Positions 21,421 to 32,086 of a DNA stretch of 38,092 nucleotides are shown here, in pieces. A program made the position numbers and the translations under genes. Under the pieces are notes generated by a model, which was not told the origin of the DNA, made no database searches, and worked only from the letters and a program-made list of their open reading frames with translations. This DNA is from Chara braunii (taxonomy: Eukaryota; Streptophyta; Charophyceae; Charales; Characeae): assembly GCA_003427395.1 (NCBI GenBank), contig BFEA01000300.1, forward strand, positions 999,508 to 1,037,599, read 5' to 3'. The stretch's first letter is position 1; the number at the start of each line of letters is the position of its first letter.

Positions 21421-21913
21421 TTTCCTGCTTAGTCGAGAACCCTGGTTCCCCAATGATAAAGTTTTTCTCATTCTCTGAGTTGATACAGCAGGGTTTTTCC
21501 TCTCATTTCTCTCTCTCATCCGCCTTATCAATTCTCTCTCTTGCTCATAATACACTCTCTCTTCGTGTGTTACTAGGACTGTAACTGGGTGACTTTTTTA
21601 TTTATTGTCTTGTACCTCCTTTTTCCTTCATGCTTGCGCCCCCTCCTAAAAAATATTGGTCGTTTACCTGAGCATATGACTCTTACATTCCTACTTCTCG
21701 AGGGGGTGACCTATAGACCAAGGTTATCCTCTCACCTTCTGGGTAATCATGTACCCTATCAGCCAATACCTAAATCGATTATGGGTCAGCCATTTCATAT
21801 ACACAGACTAAACGCATAGCTTGGTCAACATTGGTCAAACTCAGGGTCAATCCCCCGTTCTCTTCCTTTTCATCTTCCTCATCCGATCCTCCCTCTAGCT
21901 TTTTTTTCCTATC

Positions 21914-22326
21914 CTATGATTCCTCAAACGTGTATGATCCGGCGTTCATGTGATTCTTAGAATTATGAGGCCCTGTGTTTTTATAGGTGATTACCTTGAA
22001 ATTTTCGCACGCAGAATCACAGAGGATCACATACATCGTCTCATTATGCTTCTTCATGATGAGGGTCTCCGATCGTGACAAGAAGGACCTCCCCAATTAT
22101 ATGGGAAGATCCAAGTTTGGCATGATATAACCCGTCTCACTTCCACGATCACGTTCGAGGCAATACTTGTATAACCCGGCTGCTTACTGACTCCATTAAG
22201 AAATTCACAATCATCCCTATCAACCTCTAGTCTCAATTTCTCAGTCTTTTCCGAGTTCATAATATTCATTTATGCCCCAATATCCACAATCTCAGGGCAT
22301 ACTCTTCCTCTGATGTTGACCTCAAT
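21914..22326 (-). pseudogene. Retropepsin-type aspartic protease of the Ty3 relic
   Basis: The N-terminal part reads TIEVNIRGRVCPEIVDIGA, then a TAA, then MNIMNSEKTEKLRLEV. This corresponds to the D-T/S-G-A active-site loop, here D-I-G-A with a stop in the next codon. The C-terminal block LGRSFLSRSETLIMKKHNET (about 22093-22034) is the conserved LLGRPFL-type motif. A frameshift lies between the two near 22100, where the GYTSIASNVIVEV strand continues in the upstream frame. The altered active site and stop make it non-functional. It separates the Gag region from RT, as expected for Ty3/gypsy. Confidence 0.75.
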
Positions 22327-22389
22327 GGTCCCTAAAGACTTTCAGTCCACTTTACTTTCAGCAATTGTCCAGTTTGCTTCTTTGGAAAT

Positions 22390-23343
22390 CAAATGCCTCA
22401 ACCTTACCATTGTCACCCTCTTTCGTGTCAACTTAGCCTTAACCAATTCCCTGAGTTTTGGAGTTGATGCTAGAATCTCTTTGTAATTTAGCAACTCATT
22501 ATGTCTATCAAGTAGATTATTTATCAGGTTTTATAAGTTTATTGCTTCCTCAATTGATGTCTGATATTTTCACTTCTTCTTCGATTTCTCCCGAGCTTTT
22601 TTTTTTCCCTTCCTTAATATCCTGCTTGCGCTTCTTGACACTTTGTTCTTCACGTATGTACTTTTCTTCCCTCAGTTGTTCATGTTGATCTTCCTCGTTC
22701 TCTCCTATATCGATAGATGCTTCTCTAGGAGGTGACATAGAAGTTTGCGACTGTTCTTTTGTTATGCTAACTCTCGTACGTTTACATGCATTATAAGACA
22801 CATAATTCCTAAGGAATTGGTAGGTTGTTTTTGATCCAACAGCCAGGTTTGACCTCAAGTCCCTAGGGTTGGCTTCTCGTGGCTTATCATTCTCACACCC
22901 CTGACTCATAGTAAACACGTGCAAGACCCTCATTTATTAGTTTTTGGCTTCTTCACATATACCCATCATTCTTGCATTCACCCTTTTCATTTTATCATTA
23001 GATCTTTCATTTTTTCCATTGTTTCTTTCGTTGATTCCCCACTCACTTTTTCCTCTCTTGGTTCGAGTTCGATCAAAGGAGCATTTTTTTCCTCATCAAT
23101 CCTCAACCCATTTCTCAACTGGTCATTCAGTTCAGCTACGTCTTCTAATTGAACAACTGAGTCAACCTTCTCCTGCCATATACGGAACATGGCCGATGCG
23201 TTGGGCTCAACTCCTGTGACTCGGACAACCTCTTTCCTTGTGTCACCCGAGATATTTTGATCAATTTTCCCTTGCCTATCGAATACATTCCCGTTTATGT
23301 TTGAAGTGATTAATTCACATAGTTCATCCAACTTTCCGACATG
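22390..23343 (-). pseudogene. Gag-Pol linker region of the Ty3 relic
   Basis: Downstream of the zinc knuckle the frame stays open through KLDELCELITSNINGNVF and EVVRVTGVEPNASAMFRIW to 22987. The 22933-22550 frame is strongly charged (REEKYIREEQSVKKRKQDI) and coiled-coil-like. The last part, ELLNYKEILASTPKLRELVK (about 22490-22430), is the helical linker usually found before the protease in such polyproteins. No catalytic motif. The assignment depends on position between nucleocapsid and protease. Confidence 0.55.
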
Positions 23344-24186
23344 GCATCTCCTCACAGTGTGTCCCTTGATCTAACAGTGTGTACATTTGCATTCGTTGTA
23401 ATCTATCTACTCGTGTTTGTATCCTTGTTCACTCCATTGTCCATCATTCTTACCAAATCTTCTTCCATAATTATGACTATAACCCTGACGGTATCCCTGA
23501 CCATAGCCTTGGTTGTACCCCTGACCGACCTGGTTAAAAATTATCTGATTGAAATTCCCTAATTGAGGTACCCCTTGGTTGCCTTAATTTCCACTTTGAC
23601 TACTATTTCCTCTTCCTCCAAATCCTCTTCCACCTTGACCATTCTCTCGTCCTCCACTTCTACCTCTACCATGCCCTTGTTAATGTCATTGCCCTTGAAA
23701 CTGATTTGGATTCTGATTACCATGTGGGATCTGAGTCTGTTGTGGTTGATTCTCACTTGTTCCTCGACCTTGTGCCTGACCTACCCATGCTCCTTGCATT
23801 TGGGGCAAATTCGGGTATATATCATCTGACCAAAACTTGGTCATTGATTCACGGGGTAATATCCAGGCCATGCCCCCATATGAGCCACAACTGGCCAAGG
23901 CCCGAATTGAGTTGTTGGAGCCGGTGGTTTTGGAATACAGAGTATTACGGTTTATTGAGAACTTTGCCATTTCCAGTTCCTTGTTTCCTTGATGTCTGAT
24001 TCTTAGTTTTTTTTTTAACTTTCTCTCCTTGATTACCGACTCAGGTTTTTCCTCTTCTTCTTCCTCACCCTCTTTATCTTCCTCTTCATATCTCCTTTTG
24101 TTCGTCACTTTTCCGACTGTCATTACCTTTTCCGGTGCCATTCGCTCCTTTAATTCCTTTAGTTGGGTTACTACACTGCTTAACAC
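23344..24186 (-). pseudogene. Nucleocapsid region: Gln/Gly/Arg-rich segment plus CCHC knuckle
   Basis: After a charged helix (EEEDKEGEEEEEEKPESV), the chain becomes rich in Gln, Asn and Gly (GQAQGRGTSENQPQQTQIP). After a frameshift near 23690 it reads QGYNQGYGQGYRQGY. At 23385-23344 a CX2CX4HX4C zinc knuckle is spaced perfectly (CTHC, four positions, H, TVRR, C), but the first of the four positions is a TAG. Another TAG lies shortly upstream (HE-stop-IDY). CCHC knuckles bind RNA in packaging. The low-complexity QGY/RGG-like run before the knuckle is a notable feature of this Gag. Confidence 0.8.
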
Positions 24187-24269
24187 CCTTCTAAAGTCGC
24201 ATCGGCCCTTTAGATTACACCTACCTCCTTTCTTTTTTTTCTCTCCATCTTCACCTAGTGGTGAAGCAT

Positions 24270-24704
24270 CTAATTCAAATCCCCGGACGTCAGGTTTTCC
24301 TTTATCATTTCCGACAACGTCTTTTTACCCGGTGCTCCCCCACGTGTCAGTTTCATGACCTGATACCTCGAGAACTTCCCTAAGAAGATAACACCTTGCA
24401 TCTCTTCAGAAAGTCCAGGAACTCTCTCCGCCATTTTTGCAAATGTTGTTGCAAATGCACCTATCATAGTGAAATCGTTTCTGTTTAAGTTGTGAAGTTG
24501 GTCGATCGTCAATAATCTGTCCCCCAGTTTGTACTTCCTTTGCATTCTCTTTTTGAAATTCTTCAAGTCCCCTTGAGCATCGGTCATAATCTTCTCAACC
24601 TCGGGGCGGAAGTCCCACCATACATATTCAAACAATTGAGCGAATTTTTCCGTTTGTGTTAGTTGGTTGAAAACCTGCTCCGGTAACTCTAGCCAGTGAA
24701 ACAC
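24270..24704 (-). pseudogene. Capsid domain of the Ty3 relic
   Basis: An open frame of 144 codons is all-helical in appearance: LFEYVWWDFRPEVEKIM, LLTIDQLHNLNRNDFTMIGA, TTFAKMAERVPGLSEEMQG and MKLTRGGAPGKKTLSEM. The 'F...W..F.p' block followed by 'VPGLSEE' and 'LTRGG' is typical of retrotransposon Gag capsids. This is the best-preserved open segment of the element. Its natural start is lost: AT-rich decayed sequence lies upstream (24720-25230). Confidence 0.7.
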
Positions 24705-25229
24705 CCGTTCCCCTTTGAAAGGAAATATTTATATTATTGGCAGTTGAGACCTTTTGACAACTCTATTTTTCAGTAATCACACAATATCGACGGCAGTTGT
24801 GTGTCCCTGTCCTCCGTCCCCATTGACGTCTCTCATTTTTCCCACAGTCCTCAGTCAATCCGTGTTTCATGCACTCACATGCAAAAACGACGAGTCTTAA
24901 ATTATTTTCAGTTTGTCATTTTTGGGTTTTTGCCTTAGGTTTTTTCTATCTCAAGACAACATTTGAGCCCAGTCTTTCCACAATTACAATTACTTTATAC
25001 AATTTTTTTTTTACTCCTACTTCATTTTTTTCTTTTCTTCTGATTTTAACTTGTATACACTAGCTTTATCATACACATGTCTCAATCACAGTCCGTGCTA
25101 TACCTAAACATTGAGTCACTTTTTATTTGGTCAAACAAAAACGAGGTTGATTCTATCCTAACTCTCTGTCGTATGAACCATTGTTTCCTACCATTTTACC
25201 CTTCCAATCTCTTATGCGTTCATCCAATC

Positions 25230-26043
25230 TCCTGTCCATGAGTCATACACCATTCCGAACATTACGGGGATACCATCAATGCACGTCTTGTTACTTACTT
25301 CGGTCTTGAATTTTTTTCAATAATTTTGTCTTGGTTTACTAGTCAGATCATGCCTCATTTCTAAGCATAAGTAATAAAGAATCTGAGGAGTGAAAAACTC
25401 GTATCCTGCAAGTGACACTAGTAAGGCAGCCAAAGTCGCTTGCTCCACATTCGTCTGTCCTTTAAAAACTTCATTAATGATAAAATCAAGAAGGGTAGCC
25501 TTGATATATTTGGTAGGATAAACAAAATCGGAGGCCCATTTTGCTTCTATCATCGGTATGAGTAGTCTTAATTTTCCCCAACTCACTTCTCACGCTTTGT
25601 CATCAAGGATTGCCCTTGTGGTCATGATATACCGGAACAAGGGTTGACTATATCCCGTTGCAAGATCTATGTCGTGCATCCTCCATAAAAATGATGAGAG
25701 GTACAAGGTTGTCCAAATTACTATGCTTTCGTCGTTCACGGTGAGGCCTGTCTCTATCCATACAAACGTTTTTGTCCCAATCGAAACGCCCCACCATATT
25801 GATGTCTTCCTCCCTCTAGCTTATACCTTGCAACAAAGACATTTTTAATCCCCCGTAGGCACGGATAGGCAACTTAACCCCAACTCTCCGATCTGCGTAC
25901 GACATCTCATGTGAACTTTATAGCCTGAGTGGTACAAAAGCATAAAGAACACATGGCATCTTTGTGTAAGTCTGATAAGCAGCAACATCTCTTCTTTTAC
26001 CATCTTTGATGACATAATTAATAACTCTAAATTCCCTCTCTTA
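25230..26043 (-). pseudogene. Unrecognised protein domain, paralogue 1
   Basis: Reading down the minus strand in shifting frames: EREFRVINYVIKDGKRRDVA, YAFVPLRL, MSYADRRVGVKLPIRAYGG, FVWIETGLTVND, TTLYLSSFLWRMHDIDLATG, WASDFVYPTKYIKATLLDFI, YEFFTPQILYYLCLEMRHDL, and KTEVSNKTCIDGIPVMFGMV. Each block has a counterpart in the copy at 26159-27181. At least three frameshifts and several stops are present; 25586-25317 is the longest open piece. I know no family for it. Same strand as, and upstream of, the Gag capsid. Paralogy is well supported; function is unknown. Confidence 0.6.
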
Positions 26044-26158
26044 ACCTGTTTGAAACGTGAATGTCTTTGCTCACGGTATTCATACTTCTATGTCATATCC
26101 TTAAAACAACACAACCCTTGCTGCCTATAACTTTTATATGTAACTCTTACCTCATTGG

Positions 26159-27181
26159 TCATGACAAATAAGGGATTTGTCTTAATTTTTCACCCTTCTT
26201 TTTTATTTCCCTCACTCGCATGTCCCTTTTGTTAGCTCGGTATTCATACCCCTTGTTTTTAAAACACAAACCTTGTCTCCTCTTCTTCCATTTCACTAGA
26301 TATCTCCCAGTCCCCTGTCCAAAAATTATATACCAGGCAAACAAGATAGGAACGCAATCCACACATAAACCCGTGCACACTTCCTCTTTCAGTTTTTCCC
26401 AATATTCAAATTTTTCTTTCATGAAATAAGTCCGCGCATATGCGTCTATGGTGGGCGGAATATTACTGAAATCGTTTCCAACAAGCTCAAGACCTATTTC
26501 AAAATACAGGCAATACATCAAGTGGGGGGTAGAGAAATCGTATTTTTTATTTAGTACCATCAGAGCGTCTTTGACAGCTGATGCAACCCTTCCCTGCCCG
26601 TTAAATGCCCCATCGACGATAAAATCCAGGAGCGTTGTTCTAATGTAACGGATAGGGAGGATAAAGTCATTTGCTGATTGCATTTTGACTTCACTCCTAA
26701 CCTCCCCCGTATCTCGTCATTGACCCTTTCGACTCCAGATATTGAGAGCAGTGTATGTCATTCCTACAAGCTGCAAAAGGTAAACTCCTCCTCTGTGGGT
26801 GAGGTCTACCACATGACCATTCCAGAGACAGGACGATAAATAGAGTGTCTCTCACATTACTGTATCTTTTTATCACATCCCAACTTGTTTCTACCCAGAT
26901 AAAGGCGTAATTCCCTAGGGAGTTGCTTCACCAAGATCCGCTAATATTTTTTTCACCCCTTCCTTTTCGCAGTGTCATTTCTGACCCATTATTATTCCTA
27001 ACAGGCACTTCAACTTTGGAAATCTGCTTTGCGTAAGGCATCTTGATCGAACTCGGGCGTCCTTTTTTAATGGCCTGTTATACACCCCAAGACAAAAAAG
27101 GGACAACCATTCAATACTCGGCTCTTGCCCCTTATAAACGAAACCATTTTCTAAAATGCATCCTAGGACGGACTCAACCAC
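26159..27181 (-). pseudogene. Unrecognised protein domain, paralogue 2
   Basis: Counterpart blocks in the same order: ESVLGCILENGFVYKG, LFCLGVYNRPL, MPYAKQISKVEVPVRNNNGS, YAFIWVETSWDV, then the 174-codon open frame 26683-26159 with ANDFILPIRYIRTTLLDFIV, YDFSTPHLMYCLYFEIGLEL, KEEVCTGLCVDCVPILFAWY and a very basic tail (KWKKRRQGLCFKNKGYEYRA). The pair shares the pattern DF-x-x-P-x-[RK]-Y-I-x-[AT]-TLLDFI and TP-x-x-x-Y-x-L-x-x-E. The CVDCVPILFAWYIIF stretch is hydrophobic and Cys-containing. The most intact copy. I do not recognise the family. Confidence 0.6.
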
Positions 27182-27536
27182 ATTGATTCTTTACTGGATT
27201 AGAATTAAACTTTTATTAAGAACTTATTGCAGATGAGGGTCCTTACTACTTATGTTCAGGTATCCTTGTACCCCTAGGTATATTTTTAACATATTACCAT
27301 ATACTATACATTTTTTTCCACCCTCTTACCATAGTTGATTTATTGGTACGTATATTATGAACGAAGGGGGAGAATATGTCTGACGAGGACACTAATTCAC
27401 AAGGATCACCCCACACTTATTCAGGTTGGTCACCCTTGAGTTGGTGCCAACAACTTTTATCATATTTTCCCCCTCTTCCCAAACGGATATCCCTTTTATT
27501 ATGAATATTGTTATTGACAAGGGGAGCGGTATCGAA

Positions 27537-27974
27537 TCATCGTAACCTATTTTCCTTGAGGGCATTTTTGCCTGACGACCTAGATAAGGGACAATATTCT
27601 TTGTACACTTTATACAACCGGTATGACATTAACCCACATAGTTCAATCTGACATAGAAAAAACAAAGTCAGAGTGCTACTTAACATATGATCCATAGGTG
27701 CAGCCTGAGACACTACGGGAGGGTTAGTCACATATGGCGGCCGTGGAAAAGTCGGTCAAGGCGATTGGGGAAGGACAATCAATTGCTAAATTAGGTGTGC
27801 CATGGAAGAAGAGGGAGGATAGTATGTCATTGAATAAGTATGGGGCGACGGTTCAAAGTGTGGAGGTGGAATGTCGTAATATTGTTCGTATTTATAAGAG
27901 TGATAGGTCATTCTTCCTTGAGATGGAGTTGTCGAGCACATCGGCTCCTGCCTTTTGGCAAGCGCGGGAGCCAT
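27537..27974 (-). pseudogene. Pro/Tyr-rich N-terminal segment, probably start of Gag
   Basis: From the ATG at 27974 the frame reads MAPALAKRQEPMCSTTP, then YKYEQYYDIPPPHFEPSPHT and YSMTYYPPSSSMAHLI, ending in a TAG. A second frame, 27731-27537, continues with NPPVVSQAAPMDHM. A Pro/Tyr-rich leader is common at the start of plant-type Gag proteins. It is on the same strand and upstream of the domain pair. Assignment to the same element is an inference. Confidence 0.4.
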
Positions 27975-28009
27975 CCCGACTATGTCACGCAGGAGTTAAA
28001 ATGTAAACA

Positions 28010-29340
28010 AACATGAGGCAACTTGGGATGATGCATAGGTAATCTCACGAACCGCCAAGACGGATGCGGTTGCATCGCTCATTTCGCCGCTCTAACGGGG
28101 TGCACCAGTTGTACTTCCTACGGTCCTCTACGACAGGATAGGTTCTAGCGGGGCACGTCTTACCTTTCCTAAGAGGCTGTCACCACCCTCAGGGGCGTAT
28201 CCCTACCGAGCTACTGACCAACGTACGAAAGTTTTTACATGCAATTGCAAAGGTAGGTCAGTTGAGGGCGTTTGCTGGTTCACTGGAGTATAGGTACGCT
28301 TGGTTAACGCCAAGTGAACCCGAACGTTGTCCGTCCCCTAGGGCGCTCATCTCCTAGGTATGAAACAAACGTTGCTCGACTAAGACGGTCTTAACCGAAC
28401 GTGAAACCAAAACAAATAATTCCAGTCCCTTCATAATTTTTTGATCACATAACAAATAACATCGATACACTTTTATCAAATCGCACAAGATAGGATTTTG
28501 ACTTGATAAGATGATCTGCCAAAGTTATTATTTCCGGCCTATATAACTGAAGAGACTCTTATACCGCGACTTCCGAGGCGGGAACTCGATATTGACGAAA
28601 AATTAGGAAAGGATAACATAACCTTTGACTTACGGTTTAGTCCATCAACGCCTACTAAACCCTGTCAGAAATGACTTCTGCAAGTAAATTTCATCGCTAC
28701 CATGCAGATCAACAAGTGATCTGGTTCCCGGCCGAAGTTTGAACTTTCGGTTTGACCACACCTGTGCAACACATGCAGCTTGCTTGGAGGAAATTGTTAT
28801 TTAGCGAATAAAAAATTTGTTGGTCGCTTTGTCCTCCTGGGCAATAATTACTCTTCTCGTTCCTTGAATGATGGAATACCCATCTTCATCATAGGGATAC
28901 CCAAAACAAAGTCGCGGTCATTAATACTGTGCAAAGAAAATCATCACCTTCATTACCTACTTCTTTTTGTGGGCTAGAGCTTCTTTTGTCTCCAACTTCT
29001 GATTCTGACGACGACTCTTAAGGTAGCCACCTGCAAGGACATAAATTAATCCTCACGTCGCCAAGAACTCAACAACGGTTGACCCACATTTCGCCGACAT
29101 AAGCCTAACCCTCTAGGAAGTGGTCTGTGGATACTCCTTCCCCTCGCTCGAGCCCGAATACCCGGATCTCAGAGGTTGGGCCGCCACCACCGAGTCAGCA
29201 AAGGTCCACCCCCGACGAATTGGGTCCACTCCAAGTCGATAACAGAGCCAGCTCCGAAAGCATACGAACCTCCGCCTTAGATGCTTCCTAGAGAGAAAGA
29301 TTATGCTCACCCCGAGTAGGTTTCTTTTATTCTCATTACT
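28010..29340. other. No recognisable gene; possible 5' LTR/leader of the Ty3 relic
   Basis: If the Ty3 relic starts near 27974 on the minus strand, its leader and 5' LTR should lie here. TGGTGCACCCCG (minus, from about 28108 down) could be a primer-binding site because it starts TGG and follows ACAAC, but I cannot name the matching tRNA. No second LTR is available for comparison. Confidence 0.3.
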
Positions 29341-30359
29341 CTTAAGTTTTGGGTAACTTAGATGGGGAAAAAAATTGAAGGAGATAGATTACGAGAATCA
29401 TTTGAACAGGTATAGGTAGGTAAAGTCATTCGGGATAAAAAAAAGTTAATCATGGGGAATAAACTAAATCTGTTCGACTTTATCTGCTTTATTTCAATTG
29501 AATTCATTTTATGATGCACACAGAACCGAAGTTTTTCAAAATAACCAATCTTTTTTTTTTTACATACAAGTACGTGAGAAATAAAAACAAGACAATCATT
29601 TTTTTTTTCTCCAACAGGTATAATCAATCTCCTTTTGCAAGCATCCTTCTACCTACCTGTACAGACCGCAAAGCAGAACAAGCAAGATCAAAGAAAACCA
29701 ATGCAACCCCATATTGAATCAAGCTTTTACGTTCACTGACATGACTCACACAACTTTCCTCTACCTTTTCTTTTGAACATTCAATACAATAGGGTCAAGC
29801 AAAGTGTGGGTTCACACATGTGTGAAGGGAAATCTGAGTCAATTAACTGACCCTGAGTGAAAGTTGAATCCGACTCACTCAAGAAAAATAAATAATATTC
29901 CAATAAAATTTGAAAAGACGGTCGTCGTTATAGCTCAAAATATACAGCTTGCAACTCCACAACTTACACCTGTTCCACTGAACGATGACACCTCTCTCTC
30001 CAAGTATTCGAATAAGCAAAGGTCGAGTTTACTGAAAGGACTTAAATAAGTTAACCCTCCAGGAGGGTATTCTCAATAATAAGTCTCATGTGCTCTCAAC
30101 AGTCCCAACGACACCCCGTCCTCCAAGGACAGTCTCATCTCAATCACCACGCCAAATCAAATGTCCACTACGATCTTCGTCCCGACCTCAATCTCGAACT
30201 CACTTCATCCCAAATTGGGTCCCAAGTGTTTCTCACGCCGCCGCCACACCACCAGATGATCCTAAAAAAAAAAAAAAAAAAAAAAAATTCGGATCGTGGC
30301 GCTGTCCAAAAATAATAACACTTCAGGCGTCAATGTCATATGCCAACCCCCAAACGGCC
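29341..30359. other. AT-rich, no recognisable gene
   Basis: Contains T- and A-homopolymers, including a 23-base poly(A) near 30266-30288. Nothing else is supported. Confidence 0.4.
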
Positions 30360-30831
30360 CACAAGCGGTTATCGGGTAGCTGAAAATTCAGGAATGAAAA
30401 TTTTGAAGTGAGAGTTTCGAGCAGTCTGAAAATCTTGAATGGTCCTGAAGTGGTGAAAGGTTTGAAGACCCTGAAAACCACCTGTTTAGGCAGACTGCAT
30501 CCTGAAGTGGTGAAGGGTGTCCTGAAGAAGTCAATTGAGAGTTTTGGGCAGTCTGAAAATCCTGAATGGTTCTGAAGTGGTGAAAGGTCCGAAAACCATG
30601 AAAATCAGCCTTCACCACTTGAGGATGCAGCCTGCCTAAACAGGTCGTTTTCAGGGTCTTCGGAGCTTTCACCAGTTCATGACCATTCGGGATTTCCATA
30701 CCTTAATAGTCCTGAAGTGGTGAAAGGTCCGAAGACCCTGAAAACCACCTGTTTAGGCAGGCTGCACCCTGAAGTGGTGAAGGGTGTCCTGAAGTGGTGA
30801 TGAAAAATACAACTGTTGTTAACCTTCTCTC
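30360..30831 (-). mobile_element. Inverted-repeat element E3 (8-bp TSD)
   Basis: On the plus strand it starts CACAAGCGGTTATCGGGTAG and ends GTTGTTAACCTTCTCTC, the exact reverse of E1/E2. It is flanked by AAACGGCC (30352-30359) and AAACGGTC (30832-30839), one mismatch in eight. Length is 472 bp, the same as E1. Inner modules alternate orientation (CCTGAAGTGGTGAAAGG against CACCACTTGAGGATGCAGCC near 30606-30640). Non-coding; the 103-codon minus frame is repeat-derived. Confidence 0.88.
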
Positions 30832-30914
30832 AAACGGTCACACCGCCAGATACAGTGCCTCAAAACAAATCAGAGTCGTAGTCCTAGAATACCATCGGTA
30901 AACCACCAATCGCA

Positions 30915-31050
30915 TTGCGCAATTTTGGCAGCACCACCCCTCAAAACATTGTTGAATACGCCATGTTCCCGTTGCTACCGCCGTAAAATCCCGTTGCGCT
31001 GCATAAAAATTTTGGCAGCACCTTCTTCCAAAATTACGGCAGCGCAGCCT
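30915..31050 (+). repeat. Short direct duplication, ~90-bp period
   Basis: CGCAATTTTGGCAGCACCAC near 30916 recurs as AAAATTTTGGCAGCACCTTC near 31006, each followed by a TC-rich word and CAAAA. No assigned function. Confidence 0.5.
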
Positions 31051-32055
31051 CCTTACTCAATGCTTTTTCTTACCGCGCAGGCCATCGGACAACACCTCCC
31101 CGTCGTGGGTCTCTTGCCGCACGATCCGAGTCTGTCGCAGCCTTACGGCTGCAACTGAAATATATCAGCCACAGCACAAGCACAAGGATGGGGCAAGGAA
31201 CTCTCAGCCTCTAGCTATAGCTGCCTTCACCACTCTTAATCCCTTGCAAACTTCCACTTCTCCTCCAGCAACACTTCCCTTCCTCCTCCAGCATCACCTC
31301 CCTAAAGTAGCAGCCAGTCAACATTCACTCAAGTGAATGTTCCAGCAACACTGCCACATTTGTGAGGCTGTTGGGTAGGAGATTGACTTTTGTAGTTGCT
31401 GGAGGGAGCTGCCCTGCACTCCTTTACTCCAGGCGAATTCACAGCTCAAGTTGAGCCCTGGATTTGAGCCAAATCGATGGCTCTGTGTGGCTCAGCCTGG
31501 GCCACACACTTAGGCATGCATTTACTTTTAACTGTCTGTATTTTATTTTTATTTTTTTTCCCCCAGCTACCTCGTAATTTCACGAGATAGTTGGCTTTCT
31601 GTCATTTTCAAGACACTTTGTGTTTTCTTTTTCTAATTATTCTTTGAAGAGCTATGACCCTTCAAAGTCCGATGTATTCGGTTTACGTTTCTGTGCAGGT
31701 ACGCCACGTGCAAACTAGACTCATCCATTTTTTCAAAATGGTTGTTCAATTTGCACTACTCTGGCCTAAGCAGTCACACTCAAACGTGAACATGAGCACC
31801 TAACCATAATCGCGACCGGTTTTTTTTTTTTCCCTTTTGGAAGGGCAACTCATTTTTGAACAAGCAACCTCCCCTTTCTTTTTAGTCATCTCACAAAGTC
31901 GCCTAGGGTCAAGCACAACAGGGTCTTCTTTCCCACTGCCTCAAGCGTGCCCGTACCCGGGCACCTATGGCGCCAGGTACAAGCGTCGGTCTGCAACCCA
32001 TTTTTCAAATAAACGGGCGCAGACCTTAGGGGGGGGACTTCGACGATATGGTGAT
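31051..32055. other. No recognisable gene; contains a perfect palindrome
   Basis: AACATTCACT-CA-AGTGAATGTT at 31320-31341 is a perfect 10-bp inverted repeat with a 2-base loop. CTCCAGCAAC near 31264 and GTTGCTGGAG near 31396 suggest a wider, weaker inverted arrangement around it. Otherwise nothing is recognised. Confidence 0.5.
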
Positions 32056-32086
32056 GTACCTTTCCTTGCCCTCGAGGCAGGTTCAT
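32056..32086 (-). repeat. Dispersed 31-bp motif, copy 5
   Basis: Minus strand ATGAACCTGCCTCGAGGGCA then AGGAAAGGTAC; same length and ends as the other four copies. Confidence 0.55.

Larger units (their letters stand above)
19981..27974 (-). mobile_element. Decayed Ty3/gypsy retrotransposon, Gag to reverse transcriptase
   Basis: All recognisable pieces are on the minus strand in element order: Pro-rich N-terminus (27974-27537), two copies of an unrecognised domain (27181-26159 and 26043-25230), capsid (24704-24270), CCHC nucleocapsid (to 23344), linker, retropepsin (22326-21914), and RT (21420 to about 20035). The RT stops before its YIDD-type box, and RNase H and integrase are absent, so the 3' half is deleted. 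Frameshifts and stops are spread throughout. Element E4 is nested in the RT. That the two domain copies belong to the same element is inferred from strand and order. Neither LTR is certain. Confidence 0.75.

Noticed and set aside
29014-29030. GACTCTTAAGGTAGCCA, resembling the conserved 28S rRNA site used by R2 retrotransposons
   Set aside because: Only about 15 bases match and the flanks do not follow 28S rRNA convincingly; a match of this length is possible by chance.
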